From NCBI GenBank assembly GCA_003157675.1, contig PMKG01000216.1, forward strand, positions 1-7,431: 7,431 bases of DNA, read 5' to 3'. Of this stretch, positions 1 to 5,150 are shown in pieces; the first letter of the stretch is position 1, and each line of letters opens with the position of its first letter. Under the pieces are notes generated by a model. The model was not told where the DNA came from, made no database searches, and saw only the letters and a program-made list of their open reading frames with translations. Source of the DNA: Acidobacteriota bacterium. GTDB lineage: Bacteria > Acidobacteriota > Vicinamibacteria > Vicinamibacterales > Fen-181. The translations under genes were made by a program, and so were the position numbers.

Positions 1-707
1 GGCTCCTGATCCTGAACGACGTCGACACGGGGATCCCGCTGGCGGTCATGGACTGCACGTGGATCACCGCCTACCGGACGGCGGCGGCCTCGGCCCTCTC
101 CGCCCGCTACCTGGCGCGCCCGGAGAGCGAGACGGTCGGCATCCTTGCCTGCGGCGTCCAGGGGCGCGCGAACCTCGAGGCCATGACGACGATCTTCCCC
201 GTGCGCCGCGCGTCTGCCTACGACGTCGTGTCCGAGACCGAGCGACGCTTCGTCGAAGAAATGGGCGCGAAGCTCGGCATCGAGATCGTCTCGGCCGGCG
301 GGCCTCGCCGGGCCGTCGCCGAAAGCGACATCGTCGTCACCTCGGGGCCGATCCTGAAGCACCCGAAGCCGACGATCGAGAGGGGCTGGCTGCGGCCGGG
401 CGCCTTCGCGAGCGCCGTCGATTTCGACAGCTACTGGACGCCCGGGGCGCTCGCGGAGTTCGACCGGATCGCCACCGACGACACCGCCCAGTTCGACTAC
501 TACCGGAAGGCCGGCTACTTCCAGCAGACGCCGCAGCCCTACGCCGACCTCGGTGAACTCGTGGCGGGCAAGAAGCCCGGCCGCGGCGGGAAGCAGGAAC
601 GGACGCTGGCGATCAACCTGGGACTGGCGCTCGACGACATGGCCGTCGCTCCCGAGGTCTACCTGCGGGCCGTGAACCTGGGGCTTGGGACGTGGCTGCC
701 GCTTTGA
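1..707 (+). CDS. Ornithine cyclodeaminase / mu-crystallin family protein, 5' truncated
   Basis: NAD(P)-dependent family whose members deaminate and cyclise ornithine or lysine, or act as imine reductases or amino-acid dehydrogenases in the cytoplasm. The frame is open from base 3, so the first ATG at 48 is internal: the 15 codons before it (LLILNDVDTGIPLAV) match the family's 'ND..TG.P.A.MD' strand. About 234 residues are visible against a usual 310-350, so roughly the first third lies off-window. Visible signatures are WITAYRTAAASALSARYLA, the Rossmann loop GILACGVQG (visible residues about 46-54), GAFASAVDFDSYW, DLGELVAGKKPGR and the C-terminal NLGLALDDMA, whose aspartate pair aligns with the family's catalytic Asp. 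The stop at 705-707 lies 7 bp from the stop of the convergent GNAT gene. The exact substrate cannot be read: family members include true cyclodeaminases, alanine dehydrogenases and ketimine reductases. Family assignment is firm, enzyme identity is not. Confidence 0.9.
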   Translation, partial: LLILNDVDTGIPLAVMDCTWITAYRTAAASALSARYLARPESETVGILACGVQGRANLEAMTTIFPVRRASAYDVVSETERRFVEEMGAKLGIEIVSAGGPRRAVAESDIVVTSGPILKHPKPTIERGWLRPGAFASAVDFDSYWTPGALAEFDRIATDDTAQFDYYRKAGYFQQTPQPYADLGELVAGKKPGRGGKQERTLAINLGLALDDMAVAPEVYLRAVNLGLGTWLPL

Positions 708-714
708 GCGGCCG

Positions 715-1689
715 TCAAAACGCATCGGCGTGCCACCAGAGGATGTCCCGCGGCTCGAGCGGCGGAGCGGGCCACACCTGGCGTCCGAGCGGGCGCATCA
801 TCATCGAGACCGGCGGGATCTCGTGCGCGACGACCTCGACCTGGGGCGGCACGAAGCCGGGCGGCAGCCACGCCCGCAGGTGGGACACCGAAGCCGCGTC
901 GCGCGCGAGGATCGTCTGGAGCATCGCGCCGACGCGCGCGCCCGACGGGTCCCGGTCGCCGCACTCGGTCACCATGGCGAACGCGCCCACCTCGAGCAAG
1001 ACGACGTAGGCCGCCGCGCGGCCGCCTTCTTCGACGACGAAGAACTCCACGCGCCGGTGGCCGGGGGCGCCGCTGGCCGCGAGCAGCCGTTTCTTGGCGA
1101 TCGCGAAGCCGACGTGGTCGGCGTCGCGAACGAGCGCGAACCGGTAGCCGGCGCGGGCGCTCGCGTTCATCTCGACGATCGCGCGGATGTCGTCACGGTC
1201 GCCCGAGCGCATGGAGATGGCCAGCGGGCCTGGGCGCTTCCCGGGGCGGACCGACAGCGAGACCTGGTTGGTGGGAACCAGCCGGAAGCCGAGGTGCTCG
1301 TAGTAGCTCGGCGCGATCTCCGAGAAGAGCAGCGCCAGGCCGAACCCCTCGCCGGCCGCCCTGGCCATCATCAGCCGGAGCAGTTCGGCCCCGTATCCGT
1401 GGCCGCGGTGTGCCTCGGGCGTGAACACCGCGCCGAGTCCCATCGCCTTCACCCGCTCGTTGTCGAGGACGGCTTCGAGGTCGTACTGCTTGGCCGAGGC
1501 GAGAATCCGCCCGTCGTCGTCGACGAGCGCGAAGCGCCGGAGGTTGGTGGCACCCCACGGCGTAGAAGCCTGCGCGCGGTTGTACTTGCCGTAGGCCTCT
1601 CGCGCGAGCCCCTCTCCCCAGACGGGGAACGTCTGGTCGAGGATCTGCTCGAGGAGCTCACCGGTGGCGGGGATGACGCGCAGGGACAT
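715..1689 (-). CDS. Two-domain GNAT-family N-acetyltransferase
   Basis: Acetyl-CoA-dependent acetyltransferase, predicted cytosolic, acceptor unknown. With the start at ATG 1689 the protein has 324 residues, about twice a single GNAT fold. The N-terminal half carries the acetyl-CoA pyrophosphate-binding motif A (HRGHGYGAELL, with R95, G98 and G100 as R-x-x-G-x-G) preceded by the strand MGLGAVFTPEA. Motif B follows as SYYEHLGFRLVP near residues 128-138. The C-terminal half (about 160-300) reads like a degenerate second GNAT domain without a clear motif A. The chain ends PRDILWWHADAF, so the last residue is Phe. In mycobacterial Eis, also a multi-domain GNAT, a C-terminal Phe carboxylate takes part in catalysis; the resemblance is only suggestive. 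GTG at 1695 is an in-frame alternative start, but ATG 1689 fits a leaderless -10 box better (separate entry). The gene is convergent with the cyclodeaminase and lies downstream of the M56 gene on the same strand, separated by a hairpin. Confidence 0.85.
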   Translation of the reverse strand: MSLRVIPATGELLEQILDQTFPVWGEGLAREAYGKYNRAQASTPWGATNLRRFALVDDDGRILASAKQYDLEAVLDNERVKAMGLGAVFTPEAHRGHGYGAELLRLMMARAAGEGFGLALLFSEIAPSYYEHLGFRLVPTNQVSLSVRPGKRPGPLAISMRSGDRDDIRAIVEMNASARAGYRFALVRDADHVGFAIAKKRLLAASGAPGHRRVEFFVVEEGGRAAAYVVLLEVGAFAMVTECGDRDPSGARVGAMLQTILARDAASVSHLRAWLPPGFVPPQVEVVAHEIPPVSMMMRPLGRQVWPAPPLEPRDILWWHADAF

Positions 1690-1701
1690 CCCCACATATT
1701 A
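1690..1701 (-). promoter_or_regulatory. Putative leaderless -10 element for the GNAT gene
   Basis: On the minus strand TAATAT (1701-1696) is followed by GTGGGG and then ATG at 1689. It fits the TANNNT pattern seen before leaderless genes in several phyla, with the start codon 7 nt after the hexamer, where transcription would begin. No convincing -35 hexamer is visible, and no purine-rich Shine-Dalgarno separate from GTGGGG. If real, it sets the start at ATG 1689 rather than GTG 1695. Confidence 0.4.
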
Positions 1702-1712
1702 CGCAGGTTCAC

Positions 1713-1766
1713 CGACTTGCGACTCGCGACTTGCGGCGGCGCCACGCGTGACAAGGCCGCAAGCCG
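1713..1766. repeat. Heptamer-repeat hairpin between the M56 and GNAT genes
   Basis: Three consecutive 7-mers GACTTGC, GACTCGC, GACTTGC (1714-1734) are followed after a short gap by an inverted unit GCAAGCC (1759-1765). CTTGCGGC (1730-1737) and GCCGCAAG (1756-1763) form a perfect 8-bp stem with an 18-nt loop that itself contains the palindrome GGCGCC (1738-1743). The hairpin lies 6 bp past the M56 stop codon, where it could act as a transcription terminator or mRNA 3' end stabiliser, but no T-run follows on either strand. The same heptamer family recurs at 4472-4599 and 5152-5203. Confidence 0.7.
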
Positions 1767-1771
1767 GCGTT

Positions 1772-4042
1772 CTACTTATCGATCGTGAAGCTCACCGTCA
1801 CCGTCATGACCACCGGGACGAACACGCCGTTCACGCGCGTCGGCGTGAACTCCCACTGGTTCACCGCGTCGAGCGCCGCCTGGTCGAAGAATGGGATCGA
1901 GCGCAGGACCTTCGCGTTGCTGACCTTGCCCGTTTCGTCGATCGTCGCCTCGATGATCACCGTTCCCTGAACCCTGGCCTGTTGGGCGTCCTCGGGATAG
2001 ACCGGCTTGACGTCCCTGACCTTGATGGGCGGCTTGATCTCACCACCGATGCGAATCGGGAGCAGCTTGCCGTCCGGGCCAACCACCGGCGTCGGCGGAG
2101 GCGGCGCTCCGGGCAACCCGCCCACAATGCCGCCGGTCACACCACCGGGCACGCCGCCCGAAACTCCTCCGGCGACTCCGCCCTTGACGCCGGCGGGTGG
2201 CGGCGGGGGTGGAGGCGGCGGCGGTGGCGCGGTATACGCGACAAAGGGCGTGCCGGCTGCTGGTGGATAGGTGCTGGTTGGCACGCCGGCCGCCTTGCGG
2301 CTGTTCTGGATCTCGATGGCACGCTGCCTCAGCTTGTCGGCCTCGGCAATGAGCGCCTGCTGAACGGTCGGGTCGCTCTCGAGCAGGGCCTGCGACCGCA
2401 GGAGCAGGTTCTTGTAGACCAGCGCCTCCATGTACTCGGGGTTCATCGCGATGGCCTGGTCTGTCGCCTGCAGCCCGCGATCGACGTAGTCGAGCTTCTG
2501 GCCGTCGGTGAGCGTCGCGTCCCGATAGGCCTTCTCCCAGTAGAACGCAGACATCGTATAGAGCGGCACCGGGTTGCCGGGATCCGTGTTCGACCATGTC
2601 GACAGGGTGTCGATCGCCCCAGAAAAGTCGCCGTGCCGGTTGCGGAAGCTGGCGAGGCGCAGGTAACCGTTGGGATCGCCGGGCACGGCCCGGACCGCGG
2701 CCTGAAAGGCATCTCCGGCCCGCGCCAGGTCGCCGGTCTTCTCGTAGAGCGAGGCGAGCACGAAGTAGTTCGCGAGATCCTTCGGATTCAGTTGGATCTG
2801 CTGCTTCAGCGTCGCCTCGTCCGGCTGCGTCGCGGGCATTCCCGGGCGCGGGGCCTGCGCCTGCGGGGCCGCGCTTGCGATCGGTTCTGCCGGCGCGACC
2901 GCCCGAGACGGCGGGTTGCTCGCCACGAACGGCGCCGTCGCGGGAAGGCCTCCGCCGAACGTGAACGCGCGAAGCGACGGGACCGACGCCTCGGTCGTCG
3001 AGGCCACCGGGACCTGCATCGGGGCCGCGTGGAGCGGGAACGCGCTGACGCTCCACCATCCGCCCGCCGCGACGACCGCCACCACCGCCACCGACGATGC
3101 GACGAGACGAACGCGTGACATGGACGCCTCCTCCATCAACATCGCCACCCGCTGCCGCAGGTGACCGTGATCCAGGAAACAAGCCGCTGGTTGGAACCTC
3201 GGCCGCGTGTCCGCTCCCGCCAGGGCCAGCAACGCGCGCAGGTAAGATCGGCGGTCGCCCACCATCTCGACCGCGCGGCGGTCGATCATCTGCTCGGTGC
3301 TCAGGTGGATCTGCTCGACGAGCCACCAGATGGCGGGGTGAAACCAGACGAGCGCCCGCACGACTTCATCGCCGAGCACGCGCAGCCAGTCCTGCCGCCG
3401 CACGTGCAGCAACTCGTGGCACGCCACCGCGAGTTGATACCCGGGATCGAGACTCGCGAACCCGGGCGGCACCAGGACGACCGGCCGCCGCAGTCCGAAC
3501 GTCACCGGGCGCGCCACCCGCGGCGACTCGCGGAACGTGGCGCCAACGCCCACCGTGCGCTCGGCATCCCTGATGCTCGGCAGGTCCGGATCGACGGCCG
3601 CCGACCGACGACGGAGCCTCGCGAGCGAGACGAGGCCCAGCCCGAGCCAGCCGAGGCGCAGCGTTACGCCGCTGGCGAGCACGACTAGGGCCACCCGTGA
3701 CCATGGAACCGACGCGAGAACGTCGCGGACGTGCGCGACGAGCGGCTGCGAAACCGGGGCAACCGGGCGGGTGGCGATTGCTCCGTCGCCGGCCGCGCCG
3801 GCTGCCGCCGGGTCGAGCAATTGAATGTCCGAGAGATCGACGGGGACCAGCACGGCTGGCGCGGGCCGCCACGGCTGCGCGAACGGCAGCGCGAGGCAGG
3901 CCACGAGCAGGAGGCGGAAGAGCACGACACGCGAGCGCGGGGAGCCAAGCCGCAGGCGCGCCGGCAGCCAGACGCCGGCCGCCACGAGCACCGTCACCTG
4001 GACCGCCCACGCCGCCAGGTTCGCGAGCGACCACTGCGCCAT
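1772..4042 (-). CDS. BlaR1-type M56 metallopeptidase fused to TPR region and TonB C-terminal domain
   Basis: A predicted inner-membrane zinc peptidase that should inactivate the BlaI repressor encoded just upstream, joined to an envelope-facing TonB-like tail. Domains by residue: hydrophobic segments near 5-25, 39-55 and 115-138; M56 peptidase loop about 140-310 with zinc motif HELLH (H209, E210, H213) and candidate third ligand E250 in STEQMIDRRAV; fourth hydrophobic segment about 311-330; Pro/Ala-rich linker to 410; TPR-like helices about 411-580 (for example LANYFVLASLYEKTGDLARAG); 11 prolines at 606-616; GGVx repeats at 621-643; TonB_C about 665-756 (KPVYPEDAQQARVQGTV, FDQAALDAVNQWEFTP). 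By analogy with BlaR1 the HExxH loop is cytosolic and everything after 330 extracytoplasmic, so TPR-TonB_C takes the place of the penicillin-binding sensor. The ATG overlaps the end of blaI (TGACATG) and has a strong Shine-Dalgarno, which fixes the start. No exbB/exbD is in the window. The domain call is firm, the signal sensed unknown. Confidence 0.9.
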   Translation of the reverse strand: MAQWSLANLAAWAVQVTVLVAAGVWLPARLRLGSPRSRVVLFRLLLVACLALPFAQPWRPAPAVLVPVDLSDIQLLDPAAAGAAGDGAIATRPVAPVSQPLVAHVRDVLASVPWSRVALVVLASGVTLRLGWLGLGLVSLARLRRRSAAVDPDLPSIRDAERTVGVGATFRESPRVARPVTFGLRRPVVLVPPGFASLDPGYQLAVACHELLHVRRQDWLRVLGDEVVRALVWFHPAIWWLVEQIHLSTEQMIDRRAVEMVGDRRSYLRALLALAGADTRPRFQPAACFLDHGHLRQRVAMLMEEASMSRVRLVASSVAVVAVVAAGGWWSVSAFPLHAAPMQVPVASTTEASVPSLRAFTFGGGLPATAPFVASNPPSRAVAPAEPIASAAPQAQAPRPGMPATQPDEATLKQQIQLNPKDLANYFVLASLYEKTGDLARAGDAFQAAVRAVPGDPNGYLRLASFRNRHGDFSGAIDTLSTWSNTDPGNPVPLYTMSAFYWEKAYRDATLTDGQKLDYVDRGLQATDQAIAMNPEYMEALVYKNLLLRSQALLESDPTVQQALIAEADKLRQRAIEIQNSRKAAGVPTSTYPPAAGTPFVAYTAPPPPPPPPPPPAGVKGGVAGGVSGGVPGGVTGGIVGGLPGAPPPPTPVVGPDGKLLPIRIGGEIKPPIKVRDVKPVYPEDAQQARVQGTVIIEATIDETGKVSNAKVLRSIPFFDQAALDAVNQWEFTPTRVNGVFVPVVMTVTVSFTIDK
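2114..2227 (-). repeat. In-gene low-complexity tract: polyproline followed by GGVx repeats
   Basis: This stretch of the M56-TonB gene encodes 11 consecutive prolines (2195-2227) and then six tandem tetrapeptides of the form GGV/I/L-x (2114-2182), the latter from an imperfect 12-bp unit. It separates the TPR region from the TonB_C domain, in the position of the extended Pro-rich spacer that lets TonB cross the periplasm. Such tracts are prone to length change by slippage. Polyproline runs also stall ribosomes unless EF-P acts. Confidence 0.75.
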
Positions 4043-4055
4043 GTCAGCCCTCCTC
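4043..4055 (-). promoter_or_regulatory. Shine-Dalgarno of the M56 gene inside the blaI 3' end
   Basis: The minus strand reads GAGGAGG (4055-4049), six bases, then ATG at 4042. The site lies within the last codons and stop of blaI (Glu-Glu-Gly-stop), so ribosomes finishing blaI are delivered to the M56 start. It is the strong ribosome site of the operon, in contrast to blaI itself, which has none. Confidence 0.8.
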
Positions 4056-4415
4056 GATTTGTCGGGCCAGGTCCTCGAGTTCCTTCTTCGTGAGACGCCG
4101 ATCCTTCACGAGCTGCACGAGCAGCGGCTGCGCCGCGCCGTCGAACACGCGGTCGACGAACTCGGCCACCATCAGCTTCATCGCGGCGGCGGACGACCGC
4201 GTCGGGCGGTAGATGTACGCCCGCTCGTCCACCTGCCGCTTCAGGTGCCCCTTGGTCGCCAGCACCCCCATCATCGTCATGACGGTGGTGTAGGCGATCG
4301 GGCGGCGCGTCTTGAGCACGGCATGGATCTCGCGGACCGTGGCCCGGCCCTTCTGCCAGACCACCTTCATGATCTCGAGCTCGAGCGGGGTGAGCGTCGG
4401 GAATTTGGGTGGCAT
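4044..4415 (-). CDS. blaI: BlaI/MecI/CopY-family winged-helix transcriptional repressor
   Basis: A 123-residue DNA-binding repressor, the usual length for BlaI/MecI. Residues about 5-75 form the winged helix (LTPLELEIMKVVWQKG, TVREIHAVL, recognition helix near AYTTVMTMMGVLATKG, wing ERAYIYRPTRS). The remainder, to KKELEDLARQIEEG, is the helical dimerisation domain. It should bind as a dimer to the palindrome directly upstream of its own ATG and be inactivated by the M56 peptidase encoded immediately downstream (stop and next ATG are separated by one base, so translation is probably coupled). A frame open further upstream adds 60 residues, but these are repeat-derived, Arg/Ala-rich and unlike the family. 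ATG 4427 (MLVD) lies inside the predicted -10 box, so ATG 4415 (MPPKFPTLTP) is the likely start, probably on a leaderless mRNA. The symbol denotes the family only: no beta-lactamase or penicillin sensor is present here. Confidence 0.93.
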   Translation of the reverse strand: MPPKFPTLTPLELEIMKVVWQKGRATVREIHAVLKTRRPIAYTTVMTMMGVLATKGHLKRQVDERAYIYRPTRSSAAAMKLMVAEFVDRVFDGAAQPLLVQLVKDRRLTKKELEDLARQIEEG

Positions 4416-4444
4416 ATCTACTAACATCTTAGTTGTTAGTAGAT
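4416..4444. promoter_or_regulatory. BlaI-type operator: 29-bp near-perfect palindrome
   Basis: Left arm ATCTACTAAC (4416-4425) is the exact reverse complement of right arm GTTAGTAGAT (4435-4444). Symmetry continues inward so that, centred on 4430, 13 of 14 base pairs are symmetric (only 4427/4433 break it). It is AT-rich amid very GC-rich DNA, covers the -10 box and most of the -10/-35 spacer, and abuts the blaI start codon. A dimeric BlaI bound here would block its own promoter. The half-site core ACTAAC/GTTAGT differs from the staphylococcal TACA/TGTA core but keeps the family style. Confidence 0.82.
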
Positions 4445-4453
4445 TGGTGTCAA
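4426..4453 (-). promoter_or_regulatory. blaI-M56 operon promoter (-35 TTGACA, -10 TAAGAT)
   Basis: On the minus strand a perfect sigma70-type -35 TTGACA (4453-4448) is followed by a 16-bp spacer and -10 TAAGAT (4431-4426; matches TATAAT at 4 of 6 and the pattern TANNNT). The expected transcription start falls at about 4417-4420, only 2-5 nt before ATG 4415, so the mRNA should be leaderless or nearly so. There is no Shine-Dalgarno ahead of that ATG. The -10 and most of the spacer lie inside the palindromic operator. Confidence 0.72.
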
Positions 4454-4471
4454 GCGGAAAGTGGAGGGCGC

Positions 4472-4599
4472 CGGCTTGCGCCCCGCGGCCTGCGGCTTCC
4501 GGCCCTTCGACGTCGCTCAGGGCCGCCCCGTGCGGCGTCGAGGGGCGGCGGTGTCCCGCGCGATCCGGCCGCGAGCCGCACGTCGCGAGCCGCAAGCCG
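4472..4599. repeat. 128-bp inverted-repeat intergenic element with heptamer arms
   Basis: The ends CGGCTTGCG (4472-4480) and CGCAAGCCG (4591-4599) are perfect 9-bp inverted repeats. Each opens into an array of 7-bp units: GGCTTGC, GCCCCGC, GGCCTGC, GGCTTCC (4473-4500) on the left and GCGAGCC, GCACGTC, GCGAGCC, GCAAGCC (4571-4598) on the right. The centre holds CCCTTCGACGTCGCTCAGGG (4503-4522) and a hairpin GCCGC-CCCGT-GCGGC (4522-4536) enclosed by CGACG/CGTCG (4508-4512, 4536-4540). Translated, the centre gives peptides such as PFDVAQGRP, which from memory resemble a dispersed intergenic repeat that shows up as spurious peptide tails in metagenomic proteins. No transposase or coding potential is seen. 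It could be a small non-autonomous mobile element or a REP-like structure. It lies about 18 bp upstream of the blaI -35. Confidence 0.6.
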
Positions 4600-4782
4600 A
4601 TGTCACGCTCTTGTCATGTCCCCGCCACACGCCCTCCACGACTCGACTCGTCTACCTCTATAGAACGTGCGACGAGTGGTGAGGGCGGGCTCGAAGGTCG
4701 GCACCACGCCACAAGGGGCCGCGAAGGGTGAACGGAGTCCCCGCTCGGAAGAGGCCGGGGACGTGAATCGAAGGAGACGAAG
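4600..4782 (+). promoter_or_regulatory. GC-rich upstream region and structured leader of the small exported protein gene
   Basis: No gene is seen here. TATAGA (4659-4664), within the palindrome TCTATAGA, could be a -10, but no matching -35 is visible, so the promoter is uncertain. Inverted repeats: ACTCGTC/GACGAGT (4646-4652, 4671-4677), GTGGTG/CACCAC (4676-4681, 4702-4707) and GTCCCCG/CGGGGAC (4737-4743, 4756-4762). The first two overlap and cannot form together in RNA. The third sits 8 nt before the Shine-Dalgarno AAGGAG (4771-4776). If transcription begins near 4670, the leader is about 110 nt. No known riboswitch class was recognised. Confidence 0.35.
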
Positions 4783-5136
4783 ATGAGAACCAAGCTGACG
4801 GTGACGGCGCTGGCGTTGTTCGGTCTCGTGCTCGCGGGGGCGCCTGCGTTCGCGCAGGACGCGAAGGTGACCATTCCCTTCGCATTCACGGTGATGGGGA
4901 AGACGCTCCCTGCCGGTGTTTACCAGTTCACCGCGCAGACGCCAGACGTCATCAAGCTCGAATCGGTGAGCGTCCCGGGGCTGCAGGTCGAACTGCCGGT
5001 GCTCGAGCGGTTGTCAGATGAGATGACGCCGGGAAACGCGAAGGTGGTCTTCGACAGAAACGGCCGCACCTCCGCGCTCACCCAGGTCTGGCTCGACGGC
5101 GACGACGGGTTCGTCGTCTACATGCCGAAGCACTGA
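4783..5136 (+). CDS. Small exported protein of unknown function (signal peptide, single compact domain)
   Basis: 117 residues. Residues 1-24 are a classical Sec signal peptide: MRTK, a hydrophobic core TALALFGLVLAGA, and an Ala-x-Ala cleavage site (PAFA before QD), so the mature protein is about 93 residues and extracytoplasmic. The mature part starts with AKVTIPFAFTVMGKTLPAGVYQF, a pattern remembered from many short acidobacterial secreted proteins (I/VPF-F-V-GK-LPAG-Y); it is probably a beta-rich fold, judged from alternating residues. No cysteines, no catalytic motif and no lipobox are seen. The start is fixed by Shine-Dalgarno AAGGAG six bases upstream and by the signal peptide. It is transcribed away from blaI and ends in a convergent hairpin against the M14 gene. 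It does not share a transcript with any neighbour visible here. Function unknown; a stress-induced or envelope role would be a guess. Confidence 0.85.
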   Translation: MRTKLTVTALALFGLVLAGAPAFAQDAKVTIPFAFTVMGKTLPAGVYQFTAQTPDVIKLESVSVPGLQVELPVLERLSDEMTPGNAKVVFDRNGRTSALTQVWLDGDDGFVVYMPKH

Positions 5137-5150
5137 GCGCATCCTCTGCG

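Noticed and set aside
48..707. ATG 48 as the true start of the cyclodeaminase gene
   Set aside because: The frame continues upstream to the window edge with family-like sequence, and the Met falls in the middle of the conserved fold.
1664..3118. Long open frame on + (484 codons) opposite the M56-TonB gene, and a similar 367-codon frame at 685-1788 opposite the GNAT gene
   Set aside because: Both are Arg/His/Asp-rich shadows without domains; the opposite strand in each case encodes a recognisable protein with clear motifs.
2040..3326. 428-codon minus-strand frame overlapping the M56-TonB gene
   Set aside because: It is a +1/-1 shadow, rich in Arg/Gly/Pro, and lies wholly inside the well-supported frame.
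1772..4415. A beta-lactam resistance module (blaI-blaR1)
   Set aside because: No penicillin-binding sensor domain follows the M56 part and no beta-lactamase or PBP gene is in the window; only the regulatory chassis is shared.
4044..4595. 183-residue version of the BlaI protein starting at 4595
   Set aside because: The extra 60 residues are translated from the inverted-repeat element and promoter, do not resemble BlaI, and would start upstream of the TTGACA/TAAGAT promoter.
4601..4652. An ECF-sigma promoter (TGTCA words upstream with CGTC at 4649-4652)
   Set aside because: The words are present but separated by about 30 bp or more, too far for a -35/-10 pair.
4676..4762. A glycine-type or other known riboswitch in the leader of the exported protein
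   Set aside because: A few short words look similar, but the conserved core and stem order of known classes are not present; only generic GC-rich stems remain.
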